Shown here in pieces: positions 37,831-47,048 of a DNA stretch of 64,000 nt. The stretch lies in assembly GCF_029850875.1 (NCBI RefSeq), contig NZ_JAOVAM010000001.1, positions 364,400 to 428,399 of the forward strand, given 5' to 3'. Under the pieces are notes generated by a model. The model ran no database searches and had not been told where the DNA came from. It worked only from the letters and a program-made list of their open reading frames with translations. Each line of letters begins with the position of its first letter. The stretch's first letter is position 1. A program made the translations under genes and the position numbers. The stretch comes from Rothia similimucilaginosa. Lineage in GTDB: Bacteria > Actinomycetota > Actinomycetes > Actinomycetales > Micrococcaceae.

Positions 37831-39492
37831 CTATGCTTGGATGGGTTCGGCACGGGCTATCTCCCAACCTTTCTCCCCGCGGTGCAGGTCGAAGATGACT
37901 TTCTGGCGAGTGACGCCGTTTTCTTCGCTGAGCTTACGGGCTTCCTGCTCAGTTTTATTGGCGCGGTAGCCGGATGCGGAGACCACCGCTATCACGCGGA
38001 TATTCTCACTATCGCGGCTGAGTTCTTCGGCTGTATCTAGGGTGAGTTCTGCGCCGCCTCGCATGCGCCGTTCGTGGTTCCGCTGATCGATGAGGGCTCG
38101 TAGGATTTGTTCGCCCTTCGTTGTCTTGTCCTGCGCGCTCTGATTCTGTGTTGCCATGCCGCCGGGTGCTTGCTCCCCCGCTGCGTTCATGGTTTGAGAG
38201 GATACGGGCTGTGCCGTTGCCGGGGCGTTCTGACCGTAGAGGGTAAACCCAAGAGGCAGCATGATAGCCCCCAGCACGAGCACAGCGATGCCCAGCCACG
38301 CAGCCAGTCCCAATCGCTCGGTGGGGCGGGTGAACGCACCACGTAGCATCATCAGGCGGGATGCATCCGTCGCATTTGCTTTCTTTGGGGCGGGTGTAGT
38401 CTTTACAGGGTTCTTTGTAAGGCTAGCCCCGGAGCTCGTTGCAGAGCTCAATGGTTTAGAACCTGCGACAGCTGCGAGCCCCAGCTTCTTCACGCGAAGC
38501 AAAGGTTCCGACAGGTAGCGTTGCGCCTTCTGAGCCTTTGAGAGCTTTTGCACCGGCGCAGGCTCCACAGCTGCGGGAATTAGGGCGCGGGCTCTTTCTG
38601 AACAGCTCAGGTACACGTTGAGTGGACGAGGCGGCACCTCCTCCGCGAGGGCGACCACGGAGCTGAGCCCTGCGAGCGCCGCCTCCTGGTCGGGTGCGTC
38701 AAGCAGGTATTCGAGGGCTCTACCGAGGCGCTCAATCCACTCGCTGCTGGGTGCTCCTTCGGGTGCGGTGCCGGTGGCTCCCATCCGCAGTGACACCATG
38801 CGCAGTGAGAGGGGTATGCGGGCAGCGGAGGGTTCCGGTGTGTGTCCGCATGCGGCTTGCCAGAGCAGGGCTGCTGCGGTGCGGGCGTAGTTGCCCCGAG
38901 CGGCGGTGAGCTGTTCCATATCTTGAGGAGTCGCTGCACGATAGGCCGCATCAGGAAGCAGAAGTTTGGGCACTCCGGAGGCGCTCAGAGCAATATATTC
39001 GGCGCTGAGTTCGGCGCGCCCCTCCCCTACCTTTTTGAGGGTGCCGAGCGCCCGGTGCAGGGTTCGCGCCAGGGTCATGATCTCGGCGGGTGTCAGGGTG
39101 CGAGCGCGCAGGAGCTTGTCGAGGGTGCCCGCGTCGAGGGGTTCGTACCAGAGGCACAGTCGATCGGTGCTATCGGCGCGGTCACCAGTAACGGCGTGGA
39201 GCTTGGCGAGTCCGGGCGCATTACGTAGGGCGGCGGCTACCTGCGGGGTCTGGGCGTGCCCCTGAGCAGATGCATCCGTGTTTTCCTCGAATCCATACCC
39301 GTTGAGTGCCGGCCGTAGAGCGGGAGCGGACAGGGCTGGCTGAGGAATGGTGCGCAGAGTGTAGCGTCCGGAGTGCGCAGAGATTACGGAGGGCGCACTC
39401 TCGGTAGCTTCACCCCGGTACTCGACAATCTGCAGAGTGGGTAGAGCCGGGTTGGCGATGCTTTCCAGAACGTGTGCTTCTTTGCTTATCAT
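37831..39492 (-). CDS. Kinase-like membrane protein (probable pseudokinase)
   Basis: 553 residues, not confidently assigned. The N-terminal 280 or so residues resemble a Ser/Thr protein kinase: RLCLWYEPLDAGTLDKLL fits the hinge, and TLARTLHRALGTLKKVG followed by GRAELSAEYIALSASGVPKLLL fits the catalytic loop, but the HRD and DFG aspartates are missing (E-L-S in place of D-L-S; no DFG). A transmembrane helix (LAAWLGIAVLVLGAIMLPLGF) lies near residues 393-415, and a 120-residue C-terminal extracytoplasmic domain follows, with Gln/Ser/Thr-rich linker. The start ATG has no ribosome site; the region before it is very AT rich, consistent with a leaderless transcript. It converges with the E2 gene and is divergent from lipB. 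Confidence 0.6.
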   Translation of the reverse strand: MISKEAHVLESIANPALPTLQIVEYRGEATESAPSVISAHSGRYTLRTIPQPALSAPALRPALNGYGFEENTDASAQGHAQTPQVAAALRNAPGLAKLHAVTGDRADSTDRLCLWYEPLDAGTLDKLLRARTLTPAEIMTLARTLHRALGTLKKVGEGRAELSAEYIALSASGVPKLLLPDAAYRAATPQDMEQLTAARGNYARTAAALLWQAACGHTPEPSAARIPLSLRMVSLRMGATGTAPEGAPSSEWIERLGRALEYLLDAPDQEAALAGLSSVVALAEEVPPRPLNVYLSCSERARALIPAAVEPAPVQKLSKAQKAQRYLSEPLLRVKKLGLAAVAGSKPLSSATSSGASLTKNPVKTTPAPKKANATDASRLMMLRGAFTRPTERLGLAAWLGIAVLVLGAIMLPLGFTLYGQNAPATAQPVSSQTMNAAGEQAPGGMATQNQSAQDKTTKGEQILRALIDQRNHERRMRGGAELTLDTAEELSRDSENIRVIAVVSASGYRANKTEQEARKLSEENGVTRQKVIFDLHRGEKGWEIARAEPIQA

Positions 39493-39712
39493 ACCATTAT
39501 GTTATCAAAACATATCAAATAATATCTTTAATCACGCTAAAATACTTCAAGAACTCCAAAGAATCTTATAGGTGGATTCAGGTATTTATCTACCTCTTCA
39601 ACCCTCCTGCCCCTAAGCACACCCTCATGTAACATTGCGAGGTGTTCGCTCATCACGTGATTCAGGGCGCCCTAATTTTCTTCCCTCCACTAGCAGTACT
39701 AAGGTAGAAAGT
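39493..39712. other. Divergent promoter region of the pseudokinase gene and lipB
   Basis: The first 50 bp is AT rich with repeated TTTGATA motifs on the minus strand and a CATAAT directly before the pseudokinase start. No gene. Confidence 0.4.
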
Positions 39713-40390
39713 ATGTCTGTGACGATTGAACGCGTGGGCTTCGCCCCGAACTATGTGAACTATGTTGAGTGCCTTGACGAGCAGTACCGCATCCACGATG
39801 AGGTGGCTAACCGCACCCGCCAGAATACGATTCTTCTACTTGAGCACGAGGCAGTGATTACCGCCGGTAAACGCACGGAAGACCACGAGTATCCCGCAGA
39901 CAAGTCCACCCCCGTCGTCAAGATTGACCGCGGCGGCAAGCTGACCTGGCACGGCCCCGGCCAGCTGACCGGCTACCCGATTCTGCGTCTGCCCGAGCCC
40001 ATTGACGTGGTGGCGTATGTGCGTATCATCGAGGAAATCATCATTAACGTCCTGGCTGGTCTGGGCATTAAGGGTGAGCGCGTTGAGGGCCGTAGCGGCG
40101 TGTGGATTCTGGGCGACGGCATCACCCAGGACAAGAAGATTGCGGCACTGGGCATGCGCGTTTCGCGTAACACCACCATGCACGGCTTCGCAATTAACTG
40201 CTGCAATGACACTGCACCTTTCCAGCAGTTCATTCCCTGCGGTATTAGCGATGCTGGTGTTACCACCATTTCGGAGCAGCTGGGCCGCACTGTCACCCCC
40301 GCCGATATTTTGGTGCCGCTGGAGGCGGAGCTTCTGAAGTATCAGAACCGCTTGGCGGAGTCCTTCGAACCCGTGGCGGCGCAGGACTAA
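39713..40390 (+). CDS. lipB: Octanoyltransferase (lipoate synthesis)
   Basis: Transfers octanoyl from acyl-carrier protein to the lipoyl domains, before LipA inserts sulphur. The ATG at 39713 gives 225 residues with AAGG upstream. Active-site residues are Lys in DKKIAALGMR (near 141) and Cys in FIPCGI (near 176), with RGGKLTWHGPGQLTGYPI as the family marker. An in-frame start at 39635 has no support. lipA follows after 164 bp. The acceptor domains are the lipoyl domains of the E2 protein encoded 2 kb upstream. Confidence 0.96.
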   Translation: MSVTIERVGFAPNYVNYVECLDEQYRIHDEVANRTRQNTILLLEHEAVITAGKRTEDHEYPADKSTPVVKIDRGGKLTWHGPGQLTGYPILRLPEPIDVVAYVRIIEEIIINVLAGLGIKGERVEGRSGVWILGDGITQDKKIAALGMRVSRNTTMHGFAINCCNDTAPFQQFIPCGISDAGVTTISEQLGRTVTPADILVPLEAELLKYQNRLAESFEPVAAQD

Positions 40391-40554
40391 ACACAGAGTT
40401 AGACGCAGCCAATAAGCATCGAACGGGCCATACACGTAACGCGTCCGGCTTTGTTCGTCATATACGACAATCAGTTTCACCTATGCCCAAGCGGGCGTAA
40501 AATAAAAGGTGGCCCACCTGCACAGAGGGCACACCGAGACCAAGGAGAAGACTT

Positions 40555-41562
40555 TTGAGCACCGCACCTGAAGGACGCAAGCTACTGCGTGTGGAAGCCC
40601 GCAACGCTGAGGTTCCCATTGAGAAGAAGCCTCACTGGATTAAGACCAAGGCTATTGTTGGCCCCGAATACAACGAGATGCGCGAGCTGGCTCGCGGTCA
40701 GGGTCTGCACACCGTGTGTGAAGAGGCTGGTTGCCCCAATATTTACGAATGCTGGGAAGACCGTGAGGCAACCTACCTGATTGGTGGCTCCGAGTGCACC
40801 CGTCGTTGCGACTTCTGCAATATTGCAACCGGCAAGCCCGTCGCTGTTGACTACGCTGAGCCGTTCAAGGTTGCTAAGAACGTGAAGGTCATGGGTCTGC
40901 GTTATGCAACCGTGACCGGTGTTGCTCGTGACGACCTGGAAGACGGCGGCGCGTGGCTGTACGCAGAGACCACCCGCCAGATTCACAAGATGTGCCCGAA
41001 CACCGGCGTTGAGATGCTCGTCCCTGACTTCAAGGGTGTTCCCGAGCATGTTCAGAAGGTGATTGACGCTAAGCCTGAGGTATTCGCGCACAACCTGGAG
41101 ACCGTCCCCCGCATCTTCCGTCAGATTCGCCCAGCGTTCCGTTACGAGCGTTCCCTGGATGTTATTACTCAGGCGAAGGAAGGCGGCATGGTCACCAAGT
41201 CCAACCTAATTCTGGGTATGGGCGAGACCGACGACGAGATTTACGAGGCGCTGTGCGATCTGCACGATGCTGGCTGTGACATCATTACCCTCACCCAGTA
41301 CCTGCGCCCCGGTCCGCTCTTCCACCCGATTGAGCGTTGGGTGAAGCCACAGCAGTTCGTGGACTTCGCGAACATGGCTGAGGAGATTGGTTTTGCTGGC
41401 GTTATGGCGGGCCCGATGGTTCGTTCTTCGTACCGTGCAGGTCGCCTGTGGGCTCGTGCAATGCGTAAGAACGGCTACCCGATCCCCGAGAACCTTGCCC
41501 ACATTGAGAGTGAGGGCGCAGCCCTGCAGGAAGCCTCCTCCCTGGTGGCTGCAGGCTACTAA
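40555..41562 (+). CDS. lipA: Lipoyl synthase
   Basis: Radical-SAM enzyme that inserts two sulphur atoms into the octanoyl-lipoyl domain. It starts at a TTG with AAGGAG 7 nt before. Of 335 residues, the radical-SAM cluster is [10 protein letters not shown], and the auxiliary cluster uses [13 protein letters not shown] (the extra cluster that is consumed). The C-terminal extension with [12 protein letters not shown] is as in family members. Part of the lipB-lipA pair; the terminator at 41591-41639 closes it. Confidence 0.97.
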   Translation: MSTAPEGRKLLRVEARNAEVPIEKKPHWIKTKAIVGPEYNEMRELARGQGLHTVCEEAGCPNIYECWEDREATYLIGGSECTRRCDFCNIATGKPVAVDYAEPFKVAKNVKVMGLRYATVTGVARDDLEDGGAWLYAETTRQIHKMCPNTGVEMLVPDFKGVPEHVQKVIDAKPEVFAHNLETVPRIFRQIRPAFRYERSLDVITQAKEGGMVTKSNLILGMGETDDEIYEALCDLHDAGCDIITLTQYLRPGPLFHPIERWVKPQQFVDFANMAEEIGFAGVMAGPMVRSSYRAGRLWARAMRKNGYPIPENLAHIESEGAALQEASSLVAAGY

Positions 41563-41590
41563 GCCTTTTCAGAATCTTTCTGAGAGCGTT

Positions 41591-41639
41591 GAGGCTCCTC
41601 GAACCCGATGTTCGTTCGGTGTTCAAGGAGCCTCCCTTT
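41591..41639 (+). terminator. Terminator after lipA
   Basis: GAGGCTCCT at 41591-41599 pairs with AGGAGCCTC at 41626-41634, followed by CCTTT. The loop itself contains a CGAAC/GTTCG inverted repeat. Confidence 0.75.
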
Positions 41640-41770
41640 ATGCCCCGTACCTTGTGTGGGTACGGTAAACTAGAAAAATTGCAGGCTACACTGCATCGTT
41701 ACGTCACTATGGTTCCGTGAGCGTTTGAGGCGCTTCTCGGGGCCGCGGAAGAACCAGCCGAGGAAGAATC

Positions 41771-42487
41771 GTGGCAGATAAGCGCGAAGAGAAGAAAAAG
41801 AAGAAGGAACGCACTCCGGGCACTTTCGCCCAGATGAAGCAGGTCTACCAGATGACCAAGAAATCCGACCCGAATATCGGTTGGATTCTGACTCTGTCGG
41901 CTTTGGGTACCCTTTTGGTTTTCCTCCTCATCGGTATTGCCCTGAATAACTGGATTACTTTCCTGATTCTGGGTCTGGGCGTTGCCGCTATCGTGGCGAT
42001 GCTTCTGCTGGGTCGGCGCGCGCAGACTGCAGCTTTTGCTCAGATTGAGAACCAGCCCGGTCGTAGTGGTGCGGCGATGAACTCGGTGCGCCGCGGCTGG
42101 ATTGTTGAGGAGCAGCCCGTTGCTGCGAACCGCAACCAGGATCTAGTGTTCCGTGCGCTGGGCCGTCCCGGTATTGTGCTGGTGACCGAGGGTCCTCACA
42201 GCCGTGTGAGTTCCCTGGTTAACACCGAGAAAAAGCACCTGAACCGTGTAGCTCCCGGCGTTCCGGTTCACGTGATTGAGACTGGTCACGAAGAAGGTCA
42301 GGTTGAGCTCAAGGACGTTGTGAAGACTATGAACAAGCTTCCGAAGGCGCTGACTCAGCAGGAGATGCAGGTTATTTCGGGTCGTCTGAGCACTCTGAAC
42401 ACGATGCGTAACCCGATGAATGGACTGCCTAAGGGCGTTGACCCGATGCGTGCTCGTCCTGACCGTCGTGCAATGCGCGGCCGCTAA
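41771..42487 (+). CDS. DUF4191 family membrane protein
   Basis: 238 residues: a Lys-rich N-terminus (KREEKKKKKERTPGTFAQ), then two hydrophobic segments (GWILTLSALGTLLVFLLIG and ITFLILGLGVAAIVAMLLL) forming a hairpin in the membrane, and a C-terminal soluble domain of about 150 residues with GRPGIVLVTEGP and LNRVAPGVPVHVIETG. It matches the DUF4191 family found next to lipA in Actinobacteria; its role is unknown. GTG start at 41771. It lies between lipA and glnA, with its own downstream hairpin. Confidence 0.88.
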   Translation: MADKREEKKKKKERTPGTFAQMKQVYQMTKKSDPNIGWILTLSALGTLLVFLLIGIALNNWITFLILGLGVAAIVAMLLLGRRAQTAAFAQIENQPGRSGAAMNSVRRGWIVEEQPVAANRNQDLVFRALGRPGIVLVTEGPHSRVSSLVNTEKKHLNRVAPGVPVHVIETGHEEGQVELKDVVKTMNKLPKALTQQEMQVISGRLSTLNTMRNPMNGLPKGVDPMRARPDRRAMRGR

Positions 42488-42509
42488 TTGAGGATTTTAT
42501 GTAAGTGTG

Positions 42510-42553
42510 AAGGCTCTGGTTTTTCCTTTCGGGGAAACTCCGGAGCCTTTTAC
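42510..42553 (+). terminator. Terminator after the DUF4191 gene
   Basis: AAGGCTC pairs with GGAGCCTT, followed by TTTACC, with an inner TTTCC/GGGAAA stem. Confidence 0.65.
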
Positions 42554-42642
42554 CATGTCCAGTGATTGTTCTCGCAATCAGGGTGTCTATCTGGTGCCTT
42601 GCACTGTGGGTTTGCCTTTGACGCAACAGCTTTCCAAGATTT

Positions 42643-42680
42643 GTAACATTACCGAAACACGATAGTCACGCATACGCAAA
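42643..42680 (+). promoter_or_regulatory. GlnR-type box upstream of glnA
   Basis: GTAAC (42643-42647), N6, GAAAC (42654-42658), N6, GTCAC (42665-42669), N6, GCAAA (42676-42680). This follows the actinobacterial GlnR recognition pattern gTnAC-N6-GaAAC-N6-gTnAC-N6-GaAAC; three of the four elements match exactly. It lies about 120-160 bp before the glnA start. Confidence 0.65.
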
Positions 42681-42801
42681 AAATAACCACTATCCTGGAT
42701 ATGTCACAGGGTTTTGCCCGCGACCAACACTAACATCAAAGATTGACGCGTTACTCGGGAGATACCCTCCCCTACGTTCAATCGCACAAGGAGCAGTCCT
42801 C

Positions 42802-44226
42802 ATGTTTACCAGCCCCCAGGAAGTTCTCGACTTTATCAAGAACGAAGAAGTAGTCTTCGTTGATATCCGATTCACCGACATGCCCGGCGTGCAGCAGCAT
42901 TTCAACTTGCCCGCTAAGGCAATTGATGACGATTTCTTCATCAACGGCCAGCTTTTTGATGGCTCCTCTATCCGCGGCTTCCAGGGCATTGCAGAGTCTG
43001 ACATGCAGCTGATCCCCGATGTTCAGTCTGCGTACGTTGACCCCTTCCGCATTGAGAAGACCCTGGTCATCATCTGCTCCATCGTGAACCCCCGCACCGG
43101 CGAGCCCTACCACCGTGACCCCCGCGGCGTTGCTGAGCGCGCTGAGGCTTACCTGCAGTCCACCGGCATTGCAGATACCGCGTTCTTCGCATCCGAGGCT
43201 GAATTCTTTGTCTTCGAGGATGTCCGCTACCAGGTTGAGCCGAATTCTGTGTTCTACAAGATTGATTCCGACGAGGCTCCCTGGAACACCGGCCGCAAGG
43301 AAGAGGGCGGCAACCTGGGCAACAAGACCCCCGTCAAGGGCGGCTACTTCCCCGTCTCCCCTGTCGACAAGCAGGCTGACCTGCGTGACGCAATGTGCGT
43401 AGCAATGGACGAGGTTGGTCTTGAGGTTGAGCGTAGCCACCACGAGGTGGGCGCAGCCGGCCAGGCAGAAATCAATTACAAGTTCGATACCCTCACCAAG
43501 GCAGCTGACGATTTGCTGAAGTTCAAGTACGTCATCAAGGGCACCGCAGACGCATGGGGCAAGTCCGTAACCTTCATGCCTAAGCCCGTCTTCGGCGATA
43601 ATGGCTCCGGTATGCACTGCCATCAGTCGCTGTGGCAGGACGGTGAGCCTCTCTTCTACGATGAGCGCGGCTACGCTAACCTCTCTGACACTGCACGCTG
43701 GTACATTGGCGGTCTGATTGAGCACTCCTCCGCTGTGCTGGCATTCACTAACCCGACCGTGAACTCGTACAAGCGTCTGGTTCCCGGCTACGAGGCTCCC
43801 ATCAACATGGTGTACTCGCAGGGTAACCGTTCTGCCGGTATCCGCATCCCGATTACCGGTACCAACCCGAAGGCTAAGCGTCTGGAGTTCCGTGCACCGG
43901 ACCCCTCCGCTAACCCCTACTTCGCGTTCGCTGCTCAGCTGATGGCTGGTCTGGACGGTATCCGTAACCGCATTGAGCCGCCGGCACCGATCGATAAGGA
44001 CCTGTACGAGCTGCCCGCTGAAGAGGCTAAGGACATCAAGAAGGCTCCGGCTAACCTGGAGGAGGCACTGGCTGCTCTGGAGGCTGACCACGACTTCCTG
44101 CTCGAGGGCGGTGTCTTCACCGAGGACCTGATTCAGGCGTGGATTGACTACAAGCGTAAGAACGAGCTGGAGCCGCTCTCGCTGATTCCGCACCCGCTTG
44201 AGTACCAGCTGTACTACGGCGTCTAA
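42802..44226 (+). CDS. glnA: Glutamine synthetase, type I
   Basis: Makes glutamine from glutamate, ammonia and ATP. At 474 residues it is the dodecameric GSI-beta class. Catalytic motifs include DGSSIRGF near residue 54, the ATP/metal region [23 protein letters not shown] and NPYFAFAAQ. The adenylylation tyrosine is in [10 protein letters not shown] near residue 401, so GlnE control is expected. ATG follows AAGGAG. A GlnR-like box lies upstream and a terminator downstream. Confidence 0.98.
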   Translation: MFTSPQEVLDFIKNEEVVFVDIRFTDMPGVQQHFNLPAKAIDDDFFINGQLFDGSSIRGFQGIAESDMQLIPDVQSAYVDPFRIEKTLVIICSIVNPRTGEPYHRDPRGVAERAEAYLQSTGIADTAFFASEAEFFVFEDVRYQVEPNSVFYKIDSDEAPWNTGRKEEGGNLGNKTPVKGGYFPVSPVDKQADLRDAMCVAMDEVGLEVERSHHEVGAAGQAEINYKFDTLTKAADDLLKFKYVIKGTADAWGKSVTFMPKPVFGDNGSGMHCHQSLWQDGEPLFYDERGYANLSDTARWYIGGLIEHSSAVLAFTNPTVNSYKRLVPGYEAPINMVYSQGNRSAGIRIPITGTNPKAKRLEFRAPDPSANPYFAFAAQLMAGLDGIRNRIEPPAPIDKDLYELPAEEAKDIKKAPANLEEALAALEADHDFLLEGGVFTEDLIQAWIDYKRKNELEPLSLIPHPLEYQLYYGV

Positions 44227-44290
44227 TTCCAGGCTTCTAGATTTGAGCTCTGAGCCCGGCCCCGCATAGGGCTACGTTCCGAATAGTATG

Positions 44291-44332
44291 CAATGGCCTA
44301 TATGTTCCCTTGGGGGAGCATATAGGCCATTG
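44291..44332 (+). terminator. Terminator after glnA
   Basis: CAATGGCCTATATG at 44291-44304 pairs with CATATAGGCCATTG at 44319-44332, followed by TTG runs. Confidence 0.8.
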
Positions 44333-44886
44333 TTGTGTGTTCTGATGGGTATCTGCAGGGATTCTGTGGAGTGCAGGCTCACCGAACCATTTTGGTGACG
44401 GTTCGTGTCTAATATTTATCTTCCTCGATGAGCTTCGTGTGTCTTAGTTGCGCTTGGAGTCGCTCTAAGGGCTAAGCTGTTGATGCTGGCGGTCCCTCCC
44501 TTTTTTGTTCTGCAACCGAAGGAAACATCAGTCTTTTTATGCCGTCAGCTCCCACCTAATAAATATTGGCAGAGGTGGGCAGGACAGAGGTCGGTATCGA
44601 GCATGTGGAGATGCTGTTGAAGCTCTAAAATCTCATAGCGGACGCAAAGAGCATGAGAGCATACTATAAGATACTATCTTTGCAGGTCCCGGAATTTTTC
44701 GCAGACAGGCGTACAATGAAAGTGCAAGCGTCCGGCCGGTGGCACCTCCGAATTCCGCGAGAAGCGACATCACATGGCCGTGTTCTCTCGACTAGGTATC
44801 CGGGTTTTTCATACACCAAAGCTAGTATCGCCGATGACCGACCGACCCGTCTGACGCTACTTCCAATGTCAACAAGGAGAATTCTC
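44333..44886. other. Long intergenic region upstream of budA
   Basis: 554 bp with no convincing gene. An open frame from 44653 runs into budA but lacks a ribosome site and protein-like composition. The budA ribosome site AAGGAG lies at 44875. This is long for an upstream region and could hold regulatory sequence, but I could not identify any. Confidence 0.4.
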
Positions 44887-45636
44887 ATGGCTTACCAGCC
44901 GACCATCCTAAACGGTGAAACTGTCTTCCGTAACGAAGTTTTTCAGACCGGTCTTATGTCCCAGCTGCTGGACGGTATTTACGACGGTGAGATGACCATC
45001 GGTGAACTCCTGAGCCACGGCAGCTTCGGTGTAGGTACCTTCAACGGTCTCGACGGCGAAATGGTCGTCCTCGACGGAGTCTGCTACCAGGTGCGTCACG
45101 ATGGTTCCGTATCTATGCCGGATCTGACTCAGCAGACCCCCTACGCCGTGGTCACTAATTTTGTGCCCATGATTAAGCGTGAGCTACCGCAGAACCTGCT
45201 CCGTAAGTCTGCCTCGCAGATTCTGGATGACTTCACCGTCTCCAAGAACTACATGTACGCCATCAAGATTTACGGCGAGTTCGAATGGGTCCGCACCCGC
45301 ACCGTGAAGAAGCAGGAAAAGCCCTACCCGAAGATGGTAGACGCAACCGAAAATGAAGACATCGTCCAGTTTGACAACGTGACCGGTACGATTGTTGGTT
45401 TCCGTACACCCATCTACGAGCAGGGTATTTCGGTGCCGGGCTGCCACGCTCACTTCATCGACGACGACCGCACCCGCGGCGGCCACGTGGTCGACTTCAA
45501 GCTGCGCTCCGCAAAGGTCGAGATTTGCCCCGGTACCGGTCTGCAGCTGCACCTGCCGCTGACCTCTGAGTTCTCCTCCGCTAATCTCTCCCCTGAGGAT
45601 TTGGCAGAGCAGATTTCTAAGGCTGAAAAGCACTAA
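44887..45636 (+). CDS. budA: Alpha-acetolactate decarboxylase
   Basis: Converts acetolactate to acetoin, consuming product of IlvB and diverting pyruvate to a neutral end product. ATG at 44887, AAGGAG 7 nt before, 249 residues. The zinc ligands are the H-x-H-x10-H pattern in GCHAHFIDDDRTRGGH (near residue 185), as in Bacillus and Brevibacillus enzymes; N-terminal LSHGSFGVGTFNGLDGEMV is likewise typical. No butanediol dehydrogenase gene is next to it. The perfect 46-bp palindrome at 45661-45706 lies just past the gene. Confidence 0.93.
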   Translation: MAYQPTILNGETVFRNEVFQTGLMSQLLDGIYDGEMTIGELLSHGSFGVGTFNGLDGEMVVLDGVCYQVRHDGSVSMPDLTQQTPYAVVTNFVPMIKRELPQNLLRKSASQILDDFTVSKNYMYAIKIYGEFEWVRTRTVKKQEKPYPKMVDATENEDIVQFDNVTGTIVGFRTPIYEQGISVPGCHAHFIDDDRTRGGHVVDFKLRSAKVEICPGTGLQLHLPLTSEFSSANLSPEDLAEQISKAEKH

Positions 45637-45639
45637 GCT

Positions 45640-45649
45640 CCCCCCCCCC
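45640..45649. repeat. C10 homopolymer tract after budA
   Basis: Ten cytosines directly past the budA stop. A second C10 tract lies at 47695-47704. It is non-coding, so it cannot shift a frame here. Confidence 0.6.
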
Positions 45650-45660
45650 GGGATATAGCA

Positions 45661-45706
45661 ACGAAGGGGCTGCCCTCTACAGATCTGTAGAGGGCAGCCC
45701 CTTCGT
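45661..45706. terminator. Bidirectional terminator: perfect 46-bp palindrome
   Basis: The 46 bases are an exact palindrome: 23 bases pair with no mismatch and no loop except the hairpin turn. It lies between the convergent budA and HIT genes and would terminate both; U-rich tails are short. Confidence 0.8.
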
Positions 45707-45730
45707 GTTTATATGCACTGTAAACGGCGC

Positions 45731-46159
45731 TTACGCCTCGGGCACGAACTCACCGTAACCGCGCTCGCGCAGGGCGGCACGCACCTTCTCGGCGGCCGCA
45801 TCCAGCTCTTCAGTGGTTGCGTCCTTCTTTGCATTAGCCGGATCGTAATCAGCCATGCCGTCAGCTGGGAACAGGTGGATGTGGGTATGCGGCACGTCGA
45901 AGCCCGCAATCATCAGAGCTACACGGTCCTTATCAAACGCCTGATCCAGGGCACCAGAAATCTTGTGCGCTACAGCAAACAGGTGCGCTGCCAGTTCAGC
46001 CGGCAGATCGGGCCAACGGTCAATCTCAGCGCGGGGAACGAGCAGTAGGTGACCTTCCGACAGAGGCATGATATCCATGAACGCCACGCACTGGTCATCC
46101 TTCCAGACGAAACGACCCGGGATTTCGCCATCAATAATCTTAGTAAAAATCGTGCTCAC
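45731..46159 (-). CDS. HIT family hydrolase
   Basis: Histidine-triad nucleotide-binding protein, probably a nucleoside phosphoramidase or diadenosine polyphosphate hydrolase. The GTG at 46159 is chosen because AAGGAG lies 6 nt before it; an ATG at 46174 sits on this ribosome site. 142 residues with the triad H-T-H-I-H-L-F-P and the N-terminal CVAFMDIMPLSEGHLLLVP. It is downstream of the MBL gene on the same strand (54-bp gap), perhaps cotranscribed. Confidence 0.92.
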   Translation of the reverse strand: MSTIFTKIIDGEIPGRFVWKDDQCVAFMDIMPLSEGHLLLVPRAEIDRWPDLPAELAAHLFAVAHKISGALDQAFDKDRVALMIAGFDVPHTHIHLFPADGMADYDPANAKKDATTEELDAAAEKVRAALRERGYGEFVPEA

Positions 46160-46213
46160 GATACTCTCCTTCATGCGCCGTCATCAGCGCGTTTGAATCT
46201 CAAAATTCAGACT

Positions 46214-46891
46214 CTATGCCTGAACCTCAATACTCTCACCGGGGTTTAGATGCTTCAGCTCAGTACCGTACTTCGCACCGAAATTCGTCACCAGGCCCTC
46301 AATAATGCCGGTACCGTTCTGGTTAATCATGCCGTTGTGAATCGGAACCACACGCTGCGCGCCGGTCGCAATCACAAAATCGATGACTTCCTGAACCTTC
46401 GACCAGGGGGCATGAATCGGCACCAGGACGGTATTTGCACGCACCCGGTGAGGAACCACCAGTGAATCACCCGGGTGGTACACGGCACCGTTAATCAGGT
46501 AACCAACATTGGCGATCATCTGAATCAGCGGGTGAATCAGGGCGTGCTGACCGCCGTAGGTCTTCACCTCAAAACCGGGGATGCTGAACTCAGAATCAGA
46601 GGAAACAACGGTAACCTCGGCAGCAGGCACAGCCTCATTAATAACCTGGGCGACAGCCTCGGGAGCCCAAATCTTCAACGGGTTCTGCGACTCGGCGCGC
46701 TGAGCAATCAGCGGCAGCACCGACGGTTCATCAAAATGGTCCGGATGCGCGTGAGTCACGAACAGGTAATCCGCGCCTTCCAGCACGGTGACATGTTCGC
46801 CTTCAGCAGCAAAGTTACCGGGGTCAAGAACGAGGGTGTGCCCCTCATTCTCAAGGCGGATACATGAGTGGGTGTACTTCGTCATTTTCAT
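46214..46891 (-). CDS. MBL-fold metallo-hydrolase (UlaG-like)
   Basis: 225 residues; opens MTKYTHSCIRLENEGHTLVLDPG and carries the metal motif THAHPDHFD near residue 47, then a conserved HYPGDSLV-type turn (AVYHPGDSLVVP) and a late PIHNG-containing segment. The pattern is that of the small UlaG-like MBL hydrolases of unknown substrate. It is divergent from zur and precedes the HIT gene on the same strand. Confidence 0.88.
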   Translation of the reverse strand: MKMTKYTHSCIRLENEGHTLVLDPGNFAAEGEHVTVLEGADYLFVTHAHPDHFDEPSVLPLIAQRAESQNPLKIWAPEAVAQVINEAVPAAEVTVVSSDSEFSIPGFEVKTYGGQHALIHPLIQMIANVGYLINGAVYHPGDSLVVPHRVRANTVLVPIHAPWSKVQEVIDFVIATGAQRVVPIHNGMINQNGTGIIEGLVTNFGAKYGTELKHLNPGESIEVQA

Positions 46892-47048
46892 AGTTTTAGT
46901 CTACCGTTAACTCTCATTCATGCCTGTTGGTGACTTCACCTTTTGGAATAAAGCGCAAATCACTCACCTTTTGAACGCCTCTAGTGTAAAGTCGTAAGAC
47001 AAGATCGACCACACAATGGGGCGGAGGTCCGCCCCGAAAGGTTCAGCA

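Noticed and set aside
41600..41616. LexA-like CGAAC...GTTCG inverted repeat
   Set aside because: It lies in the loop of the lipA terminator, its spacing (5 nt between half-sites) is wrong for the actinobacterial SOS box, and no SOS gene is adjacent.
42778..44193. 471-codon open frame on the minus strand across glnA
   Set aside because: Antisense shadow of glutamine synthetase.
44653..44886. Upstream extension of budA
   Set aside because: The 78 extra residues have no ribosome site or similarity to the decarboxylase family; the AAGGAG before 44887 fixes the start.
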